A stretch of 64,000 bases of DNA from Actinacidiphila acididurans (GCF_016918855.1 NZ_JADKYB010000016.1:62001-126000); one strand, 5' to 3'; positions 36,001 through 44,798 are shown, counted from the first letter of the stretch. Numbers and translations are program-made. Notes: generated from the sequence alone by a model not told the origin.

Positions 36001-36484
36001 ACCGCTGCTGGTAGCCGCCGATCCGGGTCTGGGGCACGGCCGAGTCCAGGGTGTGGCCGTCCACGCCGAGGGCCATCGTGGTCCACGTGGGCAGCGAGAC
36101 CATGTACTCCATGCCCGGTACGGACGGGGTCAGGCCCCTGTTGTAGACGCCCGCGACCATCGACGTGGTCAGCCGCTGCTTGGGCCGCTGGTCCAACTGG
36201 TAGCCGGCCGGGCCCAGATCGCCCTGATAGCCCTGGCCGACGGCGGGCAACCGCTGGGCGAGGTAGCCGTTGCCGACGAAGGGCGTCCTGGTGATGTCCT
36301 GGGCCGTGTAGGCGGTGCTGGTCAGCGTCCACGGGTCGACGGCGGCGGCCGCGGCCCCGGGGGACTGCCCGGCCTGTGTGGCCGGCTCGCTCGCTCCGGC
36401 CGCGGCCGTCGTCCCGGCCGTACCGGCCACGGCGACGAACGCGGCGACGATCGCGACCGCTCTGCCGGCTCTGCGTATGGTCAC
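33020..36484 (-). CDS. Secreted GH65 family glycosidase with C-terminal carbohydrate-binding modules
   Basis: 1154 aa from GTG 36484 behind GGAGG. Order: signal peptide (AVAIVAAFVAVAGTAG), GH65 N-domain to about residue 300, the (alpha/alpha)6 catalytic domain to about 690 with the acid Glu E525 in GPDEYHEHVND, and C-domain to ~760. Then come a discoidin-like domain (~775-900), a NEW3/NPCBM-associated Ig domain (~905-1000) and a CBM6/35-like module (~1025-1154, starting STIEAEAGALSGG). GH65 enzymes act on trehalose, kojibiose, nigerose or maltose; most bacterial ones are cytosolic phosphorylases, so a secreted modular one is probably a hydrolase of the acid-trehalase type. Its place in a fungal-wall gene block suggests trehalose or nigerose from fungi as substrate. 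Confidence 0.88.
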   Translation of the reverse strand: MTIRRAGRAVAIVAAFVAVAGTAGTTAAAGASEPATQAGQSPGAAAAAVDPWTLTSTAYTAQDITRTPFVGNGYLAQRLPAVGQGYQGDLGPAGYQLDQRPKQRLTTSMVAGVYNRGLTPSVPGMEYMVSLPTWTTMALGVDGHTLDSAVPQTRIGGYQQRLDLAHGSVTTSMTWTPEDGRATDVRVEVLANRAQEHLAQVRLTVTPRWTGDLALSALLDGRSAQGVDATARSVTTPTDTATVQLSTPGDDTRVVETQHLVAGPGTTVSARTAAQPSDNSATTGENWTMPVTAGTTYTVTKYVGIATSNDPDDPVRTAARTVEDAAGQGWPKLTARHEAAWADLWQPNIEAGGDAELQADVNMSYYTLYSSLRAGTSWSIPPAGLTSLDYNGDIFWDADTWMFPSLLAFHPELARSVVMFRSLTRDRAEANAKANGYDGGIWAWDNGPGGVCGDLGHPMCVTFEDHLESDIALAQWQYYQATGDTKWLKDYGYPVLKDVAAFWAGRVTQGPDGQYHIDGVTGPDEYHEHVNDNATTNAGAVLALKNAAAAAAVVHESPDPAWTRIASRIAVPTDADGSHPEYAGYTDQTAKQADTVMLSYPLGYVTDPSSAAADLDRYMPVTDVNGPAMTNSVESVVAARVQQPGCLDDTLFENSYRPYLKGPFRQFAETQGDVPLQGGGYGPAFTFATGAGGFLQTFLYGFGGLRWDTAGLTLAPTLPPQLASGLTLAGVQYHGSRLSVHIGERTTTVTLDSGGPVDLSTPDGARTLTRARPVTLTTARPDLDPTDDLARCGTASADSAQPATYAAGAVDGNDTTTWTAAGTSSSLQVALAGPGAIDHLHVRWGTTRPDAYTVAVQDGSGEWRQVAQGAVPPLGDLVARWTRTDATGVRLSFSGVVPASVASLSVPRAQAADLSGALTAEGTSPGTPATVHLALTSVGGADAQHVVSSLRAPAGWQVSADPAPVTIAQDGHADLQWTVTPPADQATTAARLTATVGWDGTTGRDTATATAVLPVVTPAPLGSTIEAEAGALSGGAQVASDHGGYTGSGFVAGLYTGACDTVAVHVPSAGGRTVTIRYANSLGGQRPPLQNVTRTITLAAGGVPQQVPLPVTGSWDTWSTVTVPVNLPAGDDPISLTVGPADSGSVNIDSLTVT

Positions 36485-36508
36485 AACGGATCCTCCGCTG
36501 GTGAGATC

Positions 36509-36520
36509 TACAACGATGTA
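36509..36520. promoter_or_regulatory. Candidate operator upstream of the GH65 gene
   Basis: TACAACGATGTA, an imperfect palindrome 25 bp upstream of the GTG. A related motif in the opposite orientation (CAACGTTGTA) occurs at 36579-36588, inside the end of the upstream gene. Paired sites of this size are typical for LacI/DeoR sugar repressors. No such repressor is encoded nearby. Confidence 0.4.
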
Positions 36521-36549
36521 ACCAACAGATTTCGCCACTCACACAGGGT

Positions 36550-37269
36550 CTACGTCAAGCCCGTGGCGCGGTTTTGTCCAACGTTGTAAGACGGGAGACG
36601 AACGGTCAGGAGCGGCAGCAGGAAGCCGACCAGAGGCCCCATGCACAGCGCGACGAGCACGGTCCCCACTCCGAGGCTTCCGCCGAGCATCCAGCCGACG
36701 CCGGCGACGGTGACGTCCAATCCGGTCCGCACTGCCGCCAGGGGCAGGCGGGTGAGCCGGACGAGCCCGGTCATGATGCCGTCGCGCGGACCCGATCCGA
36801 ACTGTGCGCCGAGGTAGAGCGCGTCGAAGAAGGCCAGCGCGAGGAGGCCGACGAGGAGGTAACCGGTCTCGGCGAATGCGCCACGGGGGTCGGGGAGTAC
36901 GGACCCGGTGGCGTCCGCGGCGAAGCCGATGATCGCGACGTTGAGGAGCGTGCCTAGCCCCGGCGGTTCACGCAGGGGTATCCAGGCCAGCAGCACCAGG
37001 ACCGAGATCAGGTCGGTGGCCCAGCCGAACGAGATGCCGAGGGTCTTCGCCGTGCCGTCGGTGAGCACGCTCCAACTGGCCGTGCCGAGACCGGACCGGA
37101 CGAGCACCATGACGGCGGCGCCGTACCCCGCCAGGCCGACCAGGAGCTGGGGGACGCGACGCGCGGTGCGGCCCGCCCGCAGCTGGGCGAGGGCGTTGGT
37201 CCGCACCGTCACAGGGCGGTCGCGACGGGCCGGGGCGGACCGGCGGGCCGTGGAAGCCGGAGGAGTCAT
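36550..37269 (-). CDS. YczE/YitT-type membrane protein
   Basis: 239 aa from ATG 37269 behind GGAGG. About five membrane helices: LLVGLAGYGAAVMVLVRSGLG, ATDLISVLVLLAWI, LLNVAIIGFAAD, YLLVGLLALAFFDALYLGA and GTVLVALCMGPLVGFLLPLL. The stretch LGTASWSVLTDG followed by SGPRDGIMTGL is the YczE family pattern. In Bacillus yczE lies beside the MocR gene ycxD; here too it is divergent from a MocR gene, 61 bp away, so that regulator probably controls it. Its transport role is not known. Confidence 0.88.
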   Translation of the reverse strand: MTPPASTARRSAPARRDRPVTVRTNALAQLRAGRTARRVPQLLVGLAGYGAAVMVLVRSGLGTASWSVLTDGTAKTLGISFGWATDLISVLVLLAWIPLREPPGLGTLLNVAIIGFAADATGSVLPDPRGAFAETGYLLVGLLALAFFDALYLGAQFGSGPRDGIMTGLVRLTRLPLAAVRTGLDVTVAGVGWMLGGSLGVGTVLVALCMGPLVGFLLPLLTVRLPSYNVGQNRATGLT

Positions 37270-37330
37270 GGCGCAAGCCTCCGGGCCCTCTGGACCCCGA
37301 TTCCATGGCCAGATCGCTTAAGCTGGTCGG

Positions 37331-38722
37331 GTGAAGATCAGTTCGCCCACGGTGGCCCGCATGCTGGGGACCTGGCAGGAGGGGCCCGGGCCGGCGCATC
37401 AGCGCCTGTCCGACCGGCTGCGGCTGCTGGTCCTGGACGGGCGGCTGTCCCTCGGGGCGACGCTGCCGAGCGAACGAGACCTGGCCACCGCGCTCGGCAC
37501 CAGCAGAACCACCGTCGGCGCCGCGTACCGCACTCTGGTCGAGCACGGGTACCTCGCCACGAGGGAGCGGGCCAGGGCGACCGTGCGGCTCCCCCGGGAC
37601 ACGCCGGCCGAGCGCCCCGCCGGTACGGACCCGGCGACGATCGACCTGTCGTTCGCCGCGCCCCCGGCACCCGTCGAAATCCTGCACGCCGCTTTCGCGG
37701 CCGCTCTCGAACAGTTGCCGCGCCACTTCGAACGGCACGGATACGACCGGTACGGCATCTCCGAACTGCGCGAAGCGGTCGCCGACCGGTACGGCCGCAG
37801 GGGGCTGCCCACCGCGGCCGACCACGTCATGATCACCAACGGCGCACAGCACGCGCTCGGCCTTCTGGCCCGAACACTCCTGTCACCGGGCGACAAGGTC
37901 GTGATCGACCATCCCACCTACCCGCACGCGATCAGGACCTTCACGCAGGCCCGCGCGCGGCTGCTCCCCGTCGCCGTCGGGGCGTCCGGCTGGGACGTCG
38001 GGCAACTCCACACGGCGGGGCGGGCCGCACAACTGGCCTACCTGATACCCGACTTCCACAACCCGACCGGGTTGTGCATGTCCACGGACGTGCGCCGGCG
38101 GCTCAGGCCGGCGTGTCCCACGATCGTCGACGAGACCATGGCCGATCTGGCGCTGGACGGTGCGGCGCCGGAACCCTTCGCCGTACACATGCCGACCGCC
38201 GTCAGCGTCGGCTCGGTCTCCAAGAGCATCTGGGGCGGCCTGCGCATCGGGTGGATCCGTGCCGTGCCCGCGCTCCTGGAGCGCCTCGCCCAGGCCCGGC
38301 CCGCGACGGACCTCGGCACCCCCGTCGTCGAACAGCTCGCCGCAGCCGTCCTCCTGAACGAGCGCCGGTCACCAGGGCCCGACACGCTCGAGCAGTTGCG
38401 GTCGCAACGTCACGCACTGGGGCAGGCGCTCACCGAGTACCTGCCCGACGTCCGGGCACCGCGGCCGGCCGGCGGCGTGGCGCTCTGGGCGATGTTCCCC
38501 GAGCCCGTCAGCTCCCGGCTGGCGGCGATCGCGCCGGATTACGGAGTGGCCGTCGCGGCCGGGCCACGCTTCGGGATCGGCGGAGCCTTCGAACGCCACA
38601 TCCGGCTGCCCTACACCCTCCCGCCGGGCCGGCTCACCGAGGCCGTCCGCAGGCTCGCCCGGGCCCAACAGGCGCTCGCCCGGGGCGCCGCCGGAACCCA
38701 CACTCCCGCGCCCGTCGCCTGA
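37331..38722 (+). CDS. MocR-type regulator (GntR HTH fused to PLP aminotransferase-like domain)
   Basis: 463 aa from GTG 37331. Residues 1-80 are the GntR winged helix (LRLLVLDGRLSLGATLPSERDLATALGTSRTTVGAAYRTLVEHGYL). Residues 110-450 are a fold-type I aminotransferase-like domain with PDFHNPTGL and the PLP lysine K298 in GSVSKSIWGGLRIGW. MocR proteins bind PLP or PLP-amino acid adducts and switch genes such as pdx, gab or ddl. The divergent YczE-like gene is the probable target. A TGGCCAG...CTGGTC inverted repeat lies just before the start. Confidence 0.93.
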   Translation: MKISSPTVARMLGTWQEGPGPAHQRLSDRLRLLVLDGRLSLGATLPSERDLATALGTSRTTVGAAYRTLVEHGYLATRERARATVRLPRDTPAERPAGTDPATIDLSFAAPPAPVEILHAAFAAALEQLPRHFERHGYDRYGISELREAVADRYGRRGLPTAADHVMITNGAQHALGLLARTLLSPGDKVVIDHPTYPHAIRTFTQARARLLPVAVGASGWDVGQLHTAGRAAQLAYLIPDFHNPTGLCMSTDVRRRLRPACPTIVDETMADLALDGAAPEPFAVHMPTAVSVGSVSKSIWGGLRIGWIRAVPALLERLAQARPATDLGTPVVEQLAAAVLLNERRSPGPDTLEQLRSQRHALGQALTEYLPDVRAPRPAGGVALWAMFPEPVSSRLAAIAPDYGVAVAAGPRFGIGGAFERHIRLPYTLPPGRLTEAVRRLARAQQALARGAAGTHTPAPVA

Positions 38723-38764
38723 GCTTCGAGGGGTACGCGAGCCGAGCCGCGGCCCCGGAGCGGG

Positions 38765-38806
38765 GCCGGTCCCGGGCGGGAGCCATCTCCTCCGCCCGGG
38801 ACCGGC
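38765..38806. terminator. Bidirectional terminator between MocR and GH18 genes
   Basis: 15-bp perfect arms GCCGGTCCCGGGCGG / CCGCCCGGGACCGGC with a 12-nt loop, placed between convergent genes. Confidence 0.85.
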
Positions 38807-38845
38807 AGAACAGGGTCGGTACGCCGTCAGGGCGATGTCATCCGG

Positions 38846-40285
38846 TCAGGACGGCAGCGTCCACTGCTGGTTGGTGCCGCCGAAGCAGTCCCAGATCTGC
38901 AGCCGGGTGCCGTTGGCCGAACTCGGCCCGGTGGCGTCCAGGCACCGGCCGGAGGCGGGGTTCACCAGGGTGTTGCCGCTGCCCTTCTGCCAGACCTGGG
39001 CGGCGGTGCCGTTGCAGTCGTAGAGCTGCACCTGGGTGCCGTTGGCGGTGCCGGCGGCCGTGACGTCCATGCACTTGCCCAGCGCCTGGAGGGTGCCGTT
39101 GGAAGCCACCGTCCAGTTCTGCGCGTTGGTGCCGTTGCAGTCGTAGAGCTGGACCGCGGTGCCGTTGGCGCTGCTCGCGGCGGCCACGTCCACGCACTTG
39201 TTGGCGTAACCGGAGTGGATCGGGCCGGTGGCGCCACTCGGCGGAGGCGGCGTGCTGCCGCCGCCGGTGATCTGGTTGAAGATGCTGCTGAACTGGTACG
39301 GCGACTGGGACACGCCGCTGCACCCGCTCTGCGCCGAACCGCCGTTGGTGGCGCAGGCCTTGTCCCGGCCCAGGGCCCAGAAGGCCAGTTCCTGGATGCC
39401 GTTGGACTTGGCGAAGCTCTCCAGCGTCTGGGCGTTGGAGGTGGAGAACACCTCGTTGCTGGAGTCGTTGACGCCGATCATCGGCGTGTTGCCCTCCATG
39501 GCCCACAGCTGGGCGGAGGACTTGGTGTTCCAGATCTGGCCGAGCTGACTGTGCAGGGCGTTGGCGGCGCTGATGGCGGCCTGGCCCATGTCCATCGACG
39601 GCCCGTAGTCCATCGTCATGATGTTGACGAGGTTGACGTTCACGCCGTGGCTCTTGGCGTTGTTCAGCAGGTTGAGCGAGTTGGACAGCAGGCCGGTGGT
39701 GTCGACCGGCAGGGTGTAGTCCACGTCGAGCCGCTTGCCCGCCGCCGCGTACTGCTGCTGAAGGTCGGCCAGCGCCTGGTTGCGGCGGTCGTTGGCCGCG
39801 GTGTTGTCGAGCGCGCTGCCCTCGATGTCGAAGTCCAGCCGGGTCAGGTTCAGCCCGTCGATGACCTTCTTGTACTGCGTCTCCAGCGCCGACACCGACG
39901 AGCAGGAGATGCCCACCTCGGTGCCGGACGCGCCGCCGAAGGAGGCGATGACGTCGCCGCCCGCGGCCCGCAGGCTGTTGATCGCCGAGGTCCAGCCGGC
40001 GTCGGTGACGGAGGTGTCGCCGTTGAACGTCGCGTTGCAGCCGCCGCCGTCGATGACGAAGGCGAGGGTGAAGTACTTCTGGCCGGTGGCGCTGCGGGCG
40101 CTGGCCAGGGTGGAGGGCGAGTTCCAGGTCTCGGCGTAGGGGGCCGAGTACTGGGCGGGGAAACCCGGGCCGGCGTTGGCGGCCGCGTGGGCCTGGCCGC
40201 CGGTCGCCAGCAGCAGGCCGGCGGCCATAGCGGGGGTGGCGGCCAGGGCGCCGAGCGCCTTGAGGCGAAGACGCGGTCTTTTCAT
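38846..40285 (-). CDS. Secreted GH18 chitinase-like protein with C-terminal ricin-type lectin domain
   Basis: 479 aa from ATG 40285. Signal peptide with an Ala/Leu core and cleavage near AHAAAN. Residues 40-335 form a GH18 barrel: SFGGASGTEVG on strand 3 and the catalytic D-x-D-x-E as LDFDIEGS, with acid E155. NIMTMDYGPSM and ELAFWALGRD form the later strands. The barrel lacks the insertion of ChiA-type enzymes and resembles the small GH18 group of streptomycetes that often carries lectin or CBM modules. A Thr/Pro linker leads to a beta-trefoil ricin B lectin (QLYDCNGTNAQNWT, QLYDCNGTAAQVWQ, QIWDCFGGTNQQWT). Chitin or chitin-like oligosaccharide is the expected substrate. Confidence 0.9.
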   Translation of the reverse strand: MKRPRLRLKALGALAATPAMAAGLLLATGGQAHAAANAGPGFPAQYSAPYAETWNSPSTLASARSATGQKYFTLAFVIDGGGCNATFNGDTSVTDAGWTSAINSLRAAGGDVIASFGGASGTEVGISCSSVSALETQYKKVIDGLNLTRLDFDIEGSALDNTAANDRRNQALADLQQQYAAAGKRLDVDYTLPVDTTGLLSNSLNLLNNAKSHGVNVNLVNIMTMDYGPSMDMGQAAISAANALHSQLGQIWNTKSSAQLWAMEGNTPMIGVNDSSNEVFSTSNAQTLESFAKSNGIQELAFWALGRDKACATNGGSAQSGCSGVSQSPYQFSSIFNQITGGGSTPPPPSGATGPIHSGYANKCVDVAAASSANGTAVQLYDCNGTNAQNWTVASNGTLQALGKCMDVTAAGTANGTQVQLYDCNGTAAQVWQKGSGNTLVNPASGRCLDATGPSSANGTRLQIWDCFGGTNQQWTLPS

Positions 40286-40462
40286 GGGGGTTGTTGGCCT
40301 TCCGTAGCGGACAGCCGGAACCGCCGTTCAGATGAGTGAACGAGGGACACCGGCATGACGTGGGGGCGCCCCGCGACAGTAGGACTAGACCAATGCCCCG
40401 TCAATCCCCCGCGTTCACCAACTGAATACAAAGCCGCCCGATCGGGGGCCGCAGGGACAGCA

Positions 40463-40501
40463 GGGTGTGCCCGCGTTCGGAACCCGAACGCGGGCACACC
40501 C
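40463..40501 (-). terminator. Strong terminator after the GH87 gene
   Basis: 18-bp perfect arms GGGTGTGCCCGCGTTCGG / CCGAACGCGGGCACACCC with a 3-nt AAC loop, 17 bp past the stop at 40518. It separates the GH87 gene from the downstream GH18 gene. Confidence 0.9.
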
Positions 40502-40517
40502 TTGTGACGTTGCCCGG

Positions 40518-43500
40518 CTAGTTGTTGACGGTGATGGTGAAGGTGGTCGTGGTGTTCTGGATGTCCACCGCGTTGTTGCTCTCGTGCAGGCCGTTGAAGG
40601 TCACCGAGCCCACCGCCGGGCCCTGGCCCGACTCGGGCTGCGGATTGGCCCACAGGCCGAACCCGGACTTGGCGTCGTAGGTGTCACCGCTCTTCTGGGC
40701 GCCGCTGACGCTGACGTTGGTCAGGATCGTGTCCGTGATCGGGTTCAGCGAGGTGCTGCCGTTCCACTTGGTCTGGAACATGATTCCGGAGTAGGTCGGG
40801 TCGGTGATGTCCAGGTTGCTGATCCGGATGCCCTGGAACTTGTACTCGGCCGAGTACAGCCACAGGGCCGGGAAGGTCTGCCCGCCCCAGAAGTGGCCGC
40901 CGTCCCGGGCCAGCGAGATGTTGTCGAACGTGGTCCCCGGGCTGGACTCGAAGCCGAGCGCCGGGATCGAGCCGAACTGAAGGCTGCCCACAGTGATGCC
41001 CGGGTACGTCAGGGTGTCGGCGATGTACAGGTTGCTGAAGGTGTTGCCGCCACCGCCGTAGACCGCCAGGCCCGCCGCGCGCCAGGTCAGCAGCGAGGTC
41101 AGGTTCTGGAAGGTGTTGCCGGTCTCCTGCTCGTTGTGGTTGTCGGTCGCCGGGAACAGCGCGAAGCTGTCGTCGCCGGTGGTCCGGGTCTCGTCGTTGC
41201 TGATCTGGTTGCCGACGCTGCCGTTGGTCAGGTTGATGCCGTCGGCGAAGGTGTCCCGGATCCGCAGGTTGGTGAAGCTGGAGTTGTCGACGTTGGTGGC
41301 CCACACACCGCAGATGGTGTGCTCGATCCACAGGTTGTCGACGGTCAGGTTGGTCACGCCGTTGAGGTCGAAGACCTTGCCCGGGCCGTCGATGCGGCTG
41401 GTGTAGTTGCCGAAGAAGCCGAACCCGGTGAAGGTCGAGCCGCTGGCGGTGCTCTGCACGCTGAAGCCGCCGTCGGTGTTCTCCTGGCCCTGCGGGGTGA
41501 AGAACCGGGTGAACCACGGGCCGGCGCCGATCACCTTGATCGGCCGCAGGTAGACGGTGAACTTGTTGGACGTCTGGTAGTCACCGGCCGGCAGGTAGAC
41601 GCCGAGCTTGGTGGTGTCCTGCCGCGCGGTGTCCAGCGCGTTCTGCACGTCCTGCTGGGTGAAGCCGGCCGGCACGACGTACTTGGTCGGGTCGGGGTTG
41701 GCCACCGCGGTGGCCTGCTCCAGGTTGATGAAGTCGATGTTGTAGTAGGCCGCGGAGTTGGCCGCGTCCTTCTGCAGGGTGATGGTGTGGCCGGCCGGGA
41801 CGGTGGTCCCGAGCAGCAGGTTGGCCTCGTCGTAGATGTGCCGCGGGCTGCCGGAACCCGCCGAGTTGCCCGGGCTGGCCTCGTCCCCGTACAGCCAGGC
41901 GTACTTGGCCGTGAGCGGGATCGCCTTGAGGAAGGTGCCGTCCACGTACACGTCGAGCGTCGTGTCCGGTCCGTCCGGGATGTTGAACCGGGTCACCAGG
42001 GTGTTGGTGCTGGCCCGGGTGGTGAAGGTGACCTTGTCGCCGTTGTTGGCCAGGTGCACGGCCTTGCGGCCGGAGGCCTCACCGGCGGGGTCGCCGATGG
42101 TGCGGTTGGGCCCGAGCACCGTCGCACCGCCGCCGAGCACCCCGTCCTCGGCCTCGTAGGTGTCGTACGGCATGTTGGCGCCGCGGCCGACGAACAGCGA
42201 CTGGGTGGTGGTGTTGTTGCCCTGCTTGATCGACAGTTCGTTGCTGTCCACCGCGATCACGGTCTTCACGGTGTACTTGCCGTTGACGGCGGTCCAGCTG
42301 CCCAGGCTGACCGGGGCGGTGGTGGCCCCGGCGGCGATGGTGCCGCTGTAGGTGCCGGTGAGCGTCTTGACCACGGCGCCGGAGGTGGCGTCGGCGATGG
42401 TCAGGGTCACGCCGTGGGAGCCGCTCGCCGAGGCGATGGTGCCCTGGTTCTTGATCGCGACCGAGAAGTTGACGTTCTGGTTCGCCGACGGGTTGCCCGG
42501 CGTCCAGGCGACCGGCGAGGCGACCAGGTCGGAGCTGTCGACCGGCTTGACCACCAGCGCGCTCGGGCTGGTGTAGGAGTTGTTGGTCTCGTTCTGCTCG
42601 ACCACCGCGTTGGACTCGTCGACCTTGGCGGTGAGCTGGTAGCTGCCCGCGCTGCGGGTGCCGATGTTCGCCGACACGGTGGTGCTGGCACCTGCCGCCA
42701 GCGCGCCGACCGAGCCGGTGCCGACCTTGGTGTTGCCCAGGTAGAAGTTGACGTCGGTGGCGCCGGAGGCGTTGGTGCCGATGTTCTTCACCGTGGCGTT
42801 GAGCGTGATCGCGTCGGTCTCGACGGGAGCGGCGGGCGTCGCGGTCAGGGCACTGACCGTCAGGTCCGGGTTCGGGCCGGGCACGCCGATCACCTGGAGC
42901 TCGGCGGCCTGGCCGCCGCCGGCGCCGGAGTTGGCGGAGAAGACCAGCCGCACGTCGGCGACCCGCGCGCTCACCGGGATGGACACGCTGTTGCCGGTGT
43001 TCGGGTCGAAGGAGTAGCTCTTGGGCGCGACGAGCTGGGTGAAGCCGCTGGCGCTCTGCTCGCGGCCCTGGACCTCGATGGTCTGGGTGCGCGCGCTCCA
43101 GATCGGGTCCGGGTTGAGCTTGACCACGACCGCGCTGGTGTCCACGTTGGAGCCGAGCTGGACGGTCAGCGAGCTGGTGCCGGAGCCCTCCCAGTACGTG
43201 GTCACGTCGCCGTCGTCGGCGTTGGCGGCCACGAAGTTCTGCACCGTGGAGGTGGCCGAGATCGGCTTGCCCAGCGCCTGGTTGGTGCCGGTCGGGGTGG
43301 TGCCGTTGCGGGTCACGGTGTTGCTGTTGCCCGACTCGTTGCCGGCCGCGTCCTTGGCGCGGACGAAGTAGCTCACCGTGGCGCTGTCGGGCTGGCTGTC
43401 GGTGTACGTCAGCACGTTGCCCGCGGTGGTGGTGACCAGGTTGTTGTTGGCGAACACCTCGTAGCCGGTGACGCCCACGTTGTCGCTGGCAGCGTTCCAG

Positions 43501-44798
43501 GTCAGCTTGATCTGGCCGGAGGCCGGCTGGGTGTACGCCAGTCCGCTCGGCGCGGACGGCGGCTGCGTGTCGCCGGAGGAGCCGGTACGGGTGACGCTGT
43601 TGCTGGCCGGGGACTGGTTGCCGGCCGCGTCCTTGGCCTTGACGTAGTACGTCACGGTCGCGGTGTCCGGCTGGCTGTCGGTGTAGGTCAGCACGTTGCC
43701 GGCCACCGAGGTGCGCAGGGTGCCGTTGGCGTAGATGTCGTAACCGGTGACGCCCACGTTGTCGGTGGCGGCGTTCCAGGTCAGCTTGATCTGGCCGGAG
43801 GCCGGCTGGGTGTACGCCAGGCTGCTGGGCGCGCTGGGCGCGGTGGTGTCACCGCTGGTCGGCCCGTACACCTCGAACTCCGAGATCTGGCCGGCCGGCC
43901 AGCCGGTGTTGCCGGTGAAGTTCAGCCGCACGTAGCGGGTGGTGGCCTGGTTGAAGTTGATGGTCACCGTGTTGCCGGTGGCCGGGTCGAAGTTGTAGCC
44001 GGCCGAGGCGACCAGGTCGCTGAAGGTGCTCCCGTCGCTGCTGCCCTGCACGGACAGGGTCTCGGTGCGGGCGGCCCACGCGGTGGACGGCGGCAGCTTG
44101 AGCACCACCTGGTTGACCGCGACGGCGCTGCCGAGGTCGACCCGCAGCCACTGCGGGAAGGCGTTGTTGGTGCTCTCCCAGTACGTGCTGGCGTTGCCGT
44201 CGACCGCGTTGCCCGAGCCGTAGACGTCGGCGTGGCCGGACTCGGCGGTGGGCTTGCCCGCGGCGAGGTTGACGGTGGAGGCGGCGGCCTGGCGCACCGT
44301 CATCTCGGAGAGCTGGGCGGCCTTGGTGGCGGTGTTCCCCGTCACCTCGGCGCGCACGAAGCGGGCCAGGGTCGCCGGGAAGGAGATCGTCACGGTGTTG
44401 CCGGCGTCGGGCTTGAAGGTGTACGCCTTCGAGCTCACCACCGTGCTGAAGCCGGTGCCGTCGGAACTGGCCTGGATCGCCAGGGTCTCGGTGCGGGCCT
44501 TCCAGGAGGCCGGCACCTTCAACTGCACCTGGTCGATCCGGTCGGTGCGGCCGAGGTCGAGCTGCGCCCACTGGGGCAGCGACCCGGTCCTGCTCTGCCA
44601 GTACGTGTTGCGGTCGCCGTCGCCCAGGCGGGTGGCGCTGTTGCTGCCGTCGGTGCTGCTGGCGCTGGCCGCCGACGGGCCGGCCGCCGGCTTCGATCCC
44701 CCCGCGGCCGCGGCGGGCAGGGCCTGGCCGCCCAGGAGCAGCAGCCCGGCCGCGGTCACCCCCGCTACCAGGCGCGGGATGGAGCGCTTCGGTCTCAT
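40518..44798 (-). CDS. Secreted modular GH87 alpha-1,3-glucanase (mycodextranase type)
   Basis: 1426 aa from ATG 44798 behind GAGGG. Order: signal peptide (LVAGVTAAGLLLLGGQALPAAAA); discoidin domains at ~33-175 and ~176-315; two near-identical Fn3 domains at ~320-405 and ~410-495; discoidin 3 at ~503-635; two CARDB Ig-like domains ~640-860; a CBM6/35-like module from ~876 (YDTYEAEDGVLGG); and a C-terminal beta-helix (~1030-1426). The three acidic residues D1186 (FADGINL), D1209 and D1210 (TTGDDSFAL) have the same 23/24 spacing as the catalytic trio of Paenibacillus GH87 alpha-1,3-glucanase as I recall it. GH87 enzymes cut alpha-1,3-glucan, a fungal outer-wall polymer. It is monocistronic with a strong terminator. 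Confidence 0.88.
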   Translation of the reverse strand: MRPKRSIPRLVAGVTAAGLLLLGGQALPAAAAGGSKPAAGPSAASASSTDGSNSATRLGDGDRNTYWQSRTGSLPQWAQLDLGRTDRIDQVQLKVPASWKARTETLAIQASSDGTGFSTVVSSKAYTFKPDAGNTVTISFPATLARFVRAEVTGNTATKAAQLSEMTVRQAAASTVNLAAGKPTAESGHADVYGSGNAVDGNASTYWESTNNAFPQWLRVDLGSAVAVNQVVLKLPPSTAWAARTETLSVQGSSDGSTFSDLVASAGYNFDPATGNTVTINFNQATTRYVRLNFTGNTGWPAGQISEFEVYGPTSGDTTAPSAPSSLAYTQPASGQIKLTWNAATDNVGVTGYDIYANGTLRTSVAGNVLTYTDSQPDTATVTYYVKAKDAAGNQSPASNSVTRTGSSGDTQPPSAPSGLAYTQPASGQIKLTWNAASDNVGVTGYEVFANNNLVTTTAGNVLTYTDSQPDSATVSYFVRAKDAAGNESGNSNTVTRNGTTPTGTNQALGKPISATSTVQNFVAANADDGDVTTYWEGSGTSSLTVQLGSNVDTSAVVVKLNPDPIWSARTQTIEVQGREQSASGFTQLVAPKSYSFDPNTGNSVSIPVSARVADVRLVFSANSGAGGGQAAELQVIGVPGPNPDLTVSALTATPAAPVETDAITLNATVKNIGTNASGATDVNFYLGNTKVGTGSVGALAAGASTTVSANIGTRSAGSYQLTAKVDESNAVVEQNETNNSYTSPSALVVKPVDSSDLVASPVAWTPGNPSANQNVNFSVAIKNQGTIASASGSHGVTLTIADATSGAVVKTLTGTYSGTIAAGATTAPVSLGSWTAVNGKYTVKTVIAVDSNELSIKQGNNTTTQSLFVGRGANMPYDTYEAEDGVLGGGATVLGPNRTIGDPAGEASGRKAVHLANNGDKVTFTTRASTNTLVTRFNIPDGPDTTLDVYVDGTFLKAIPLTAKYAWLYGDEASPGNSAGSGSPRHIYDEANLLLGTTVPAGHTITLQKDAANSAAYYNIDFINLEQATAVANPDPTKYVVPAGFTQQDVQNALDTARQDTTKLGVYLPAGDYQTSNKFTVYLRPIKVIGAGPWFTRFFTPQGQENTDGGFSVQSTASGSTFTGFGFFGNYTSRIDGPGKVFDLNGVTNLTVDNLWIEHTICGVWATNVDNSSFTNLRIRDTFADGINLTNGSVGNQISNDETRTTGDDSFALFPATDNHNEQETGNTFQNLTSLLTWRAAGLAVYGGGGNTFSNLYIADTLTYPGITVGSLQFGSIPALGFESSPGTTFDNISLARDGGHFWGGQTFPALWLYSAEYKFQGIRISNLDITDPTYSGIMFQTKWNGSTSLNPITDTILTNVSVSGAQKSGDTYDAKSGFGLWANPQPESGQGPAVGSVTFNGLHESNNAVDIQNTTTTFTITVNN

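Noticed and set aside
32396-36589. Very long open frame on the + strand across the GH65 gene
   Set aside because: It is antisense to a gene with clear GH65 motifs, signal peptide and ribosome site; the frame stays open only because of high GC. The same applies to the frame at 40467-44852 opposite GH87.
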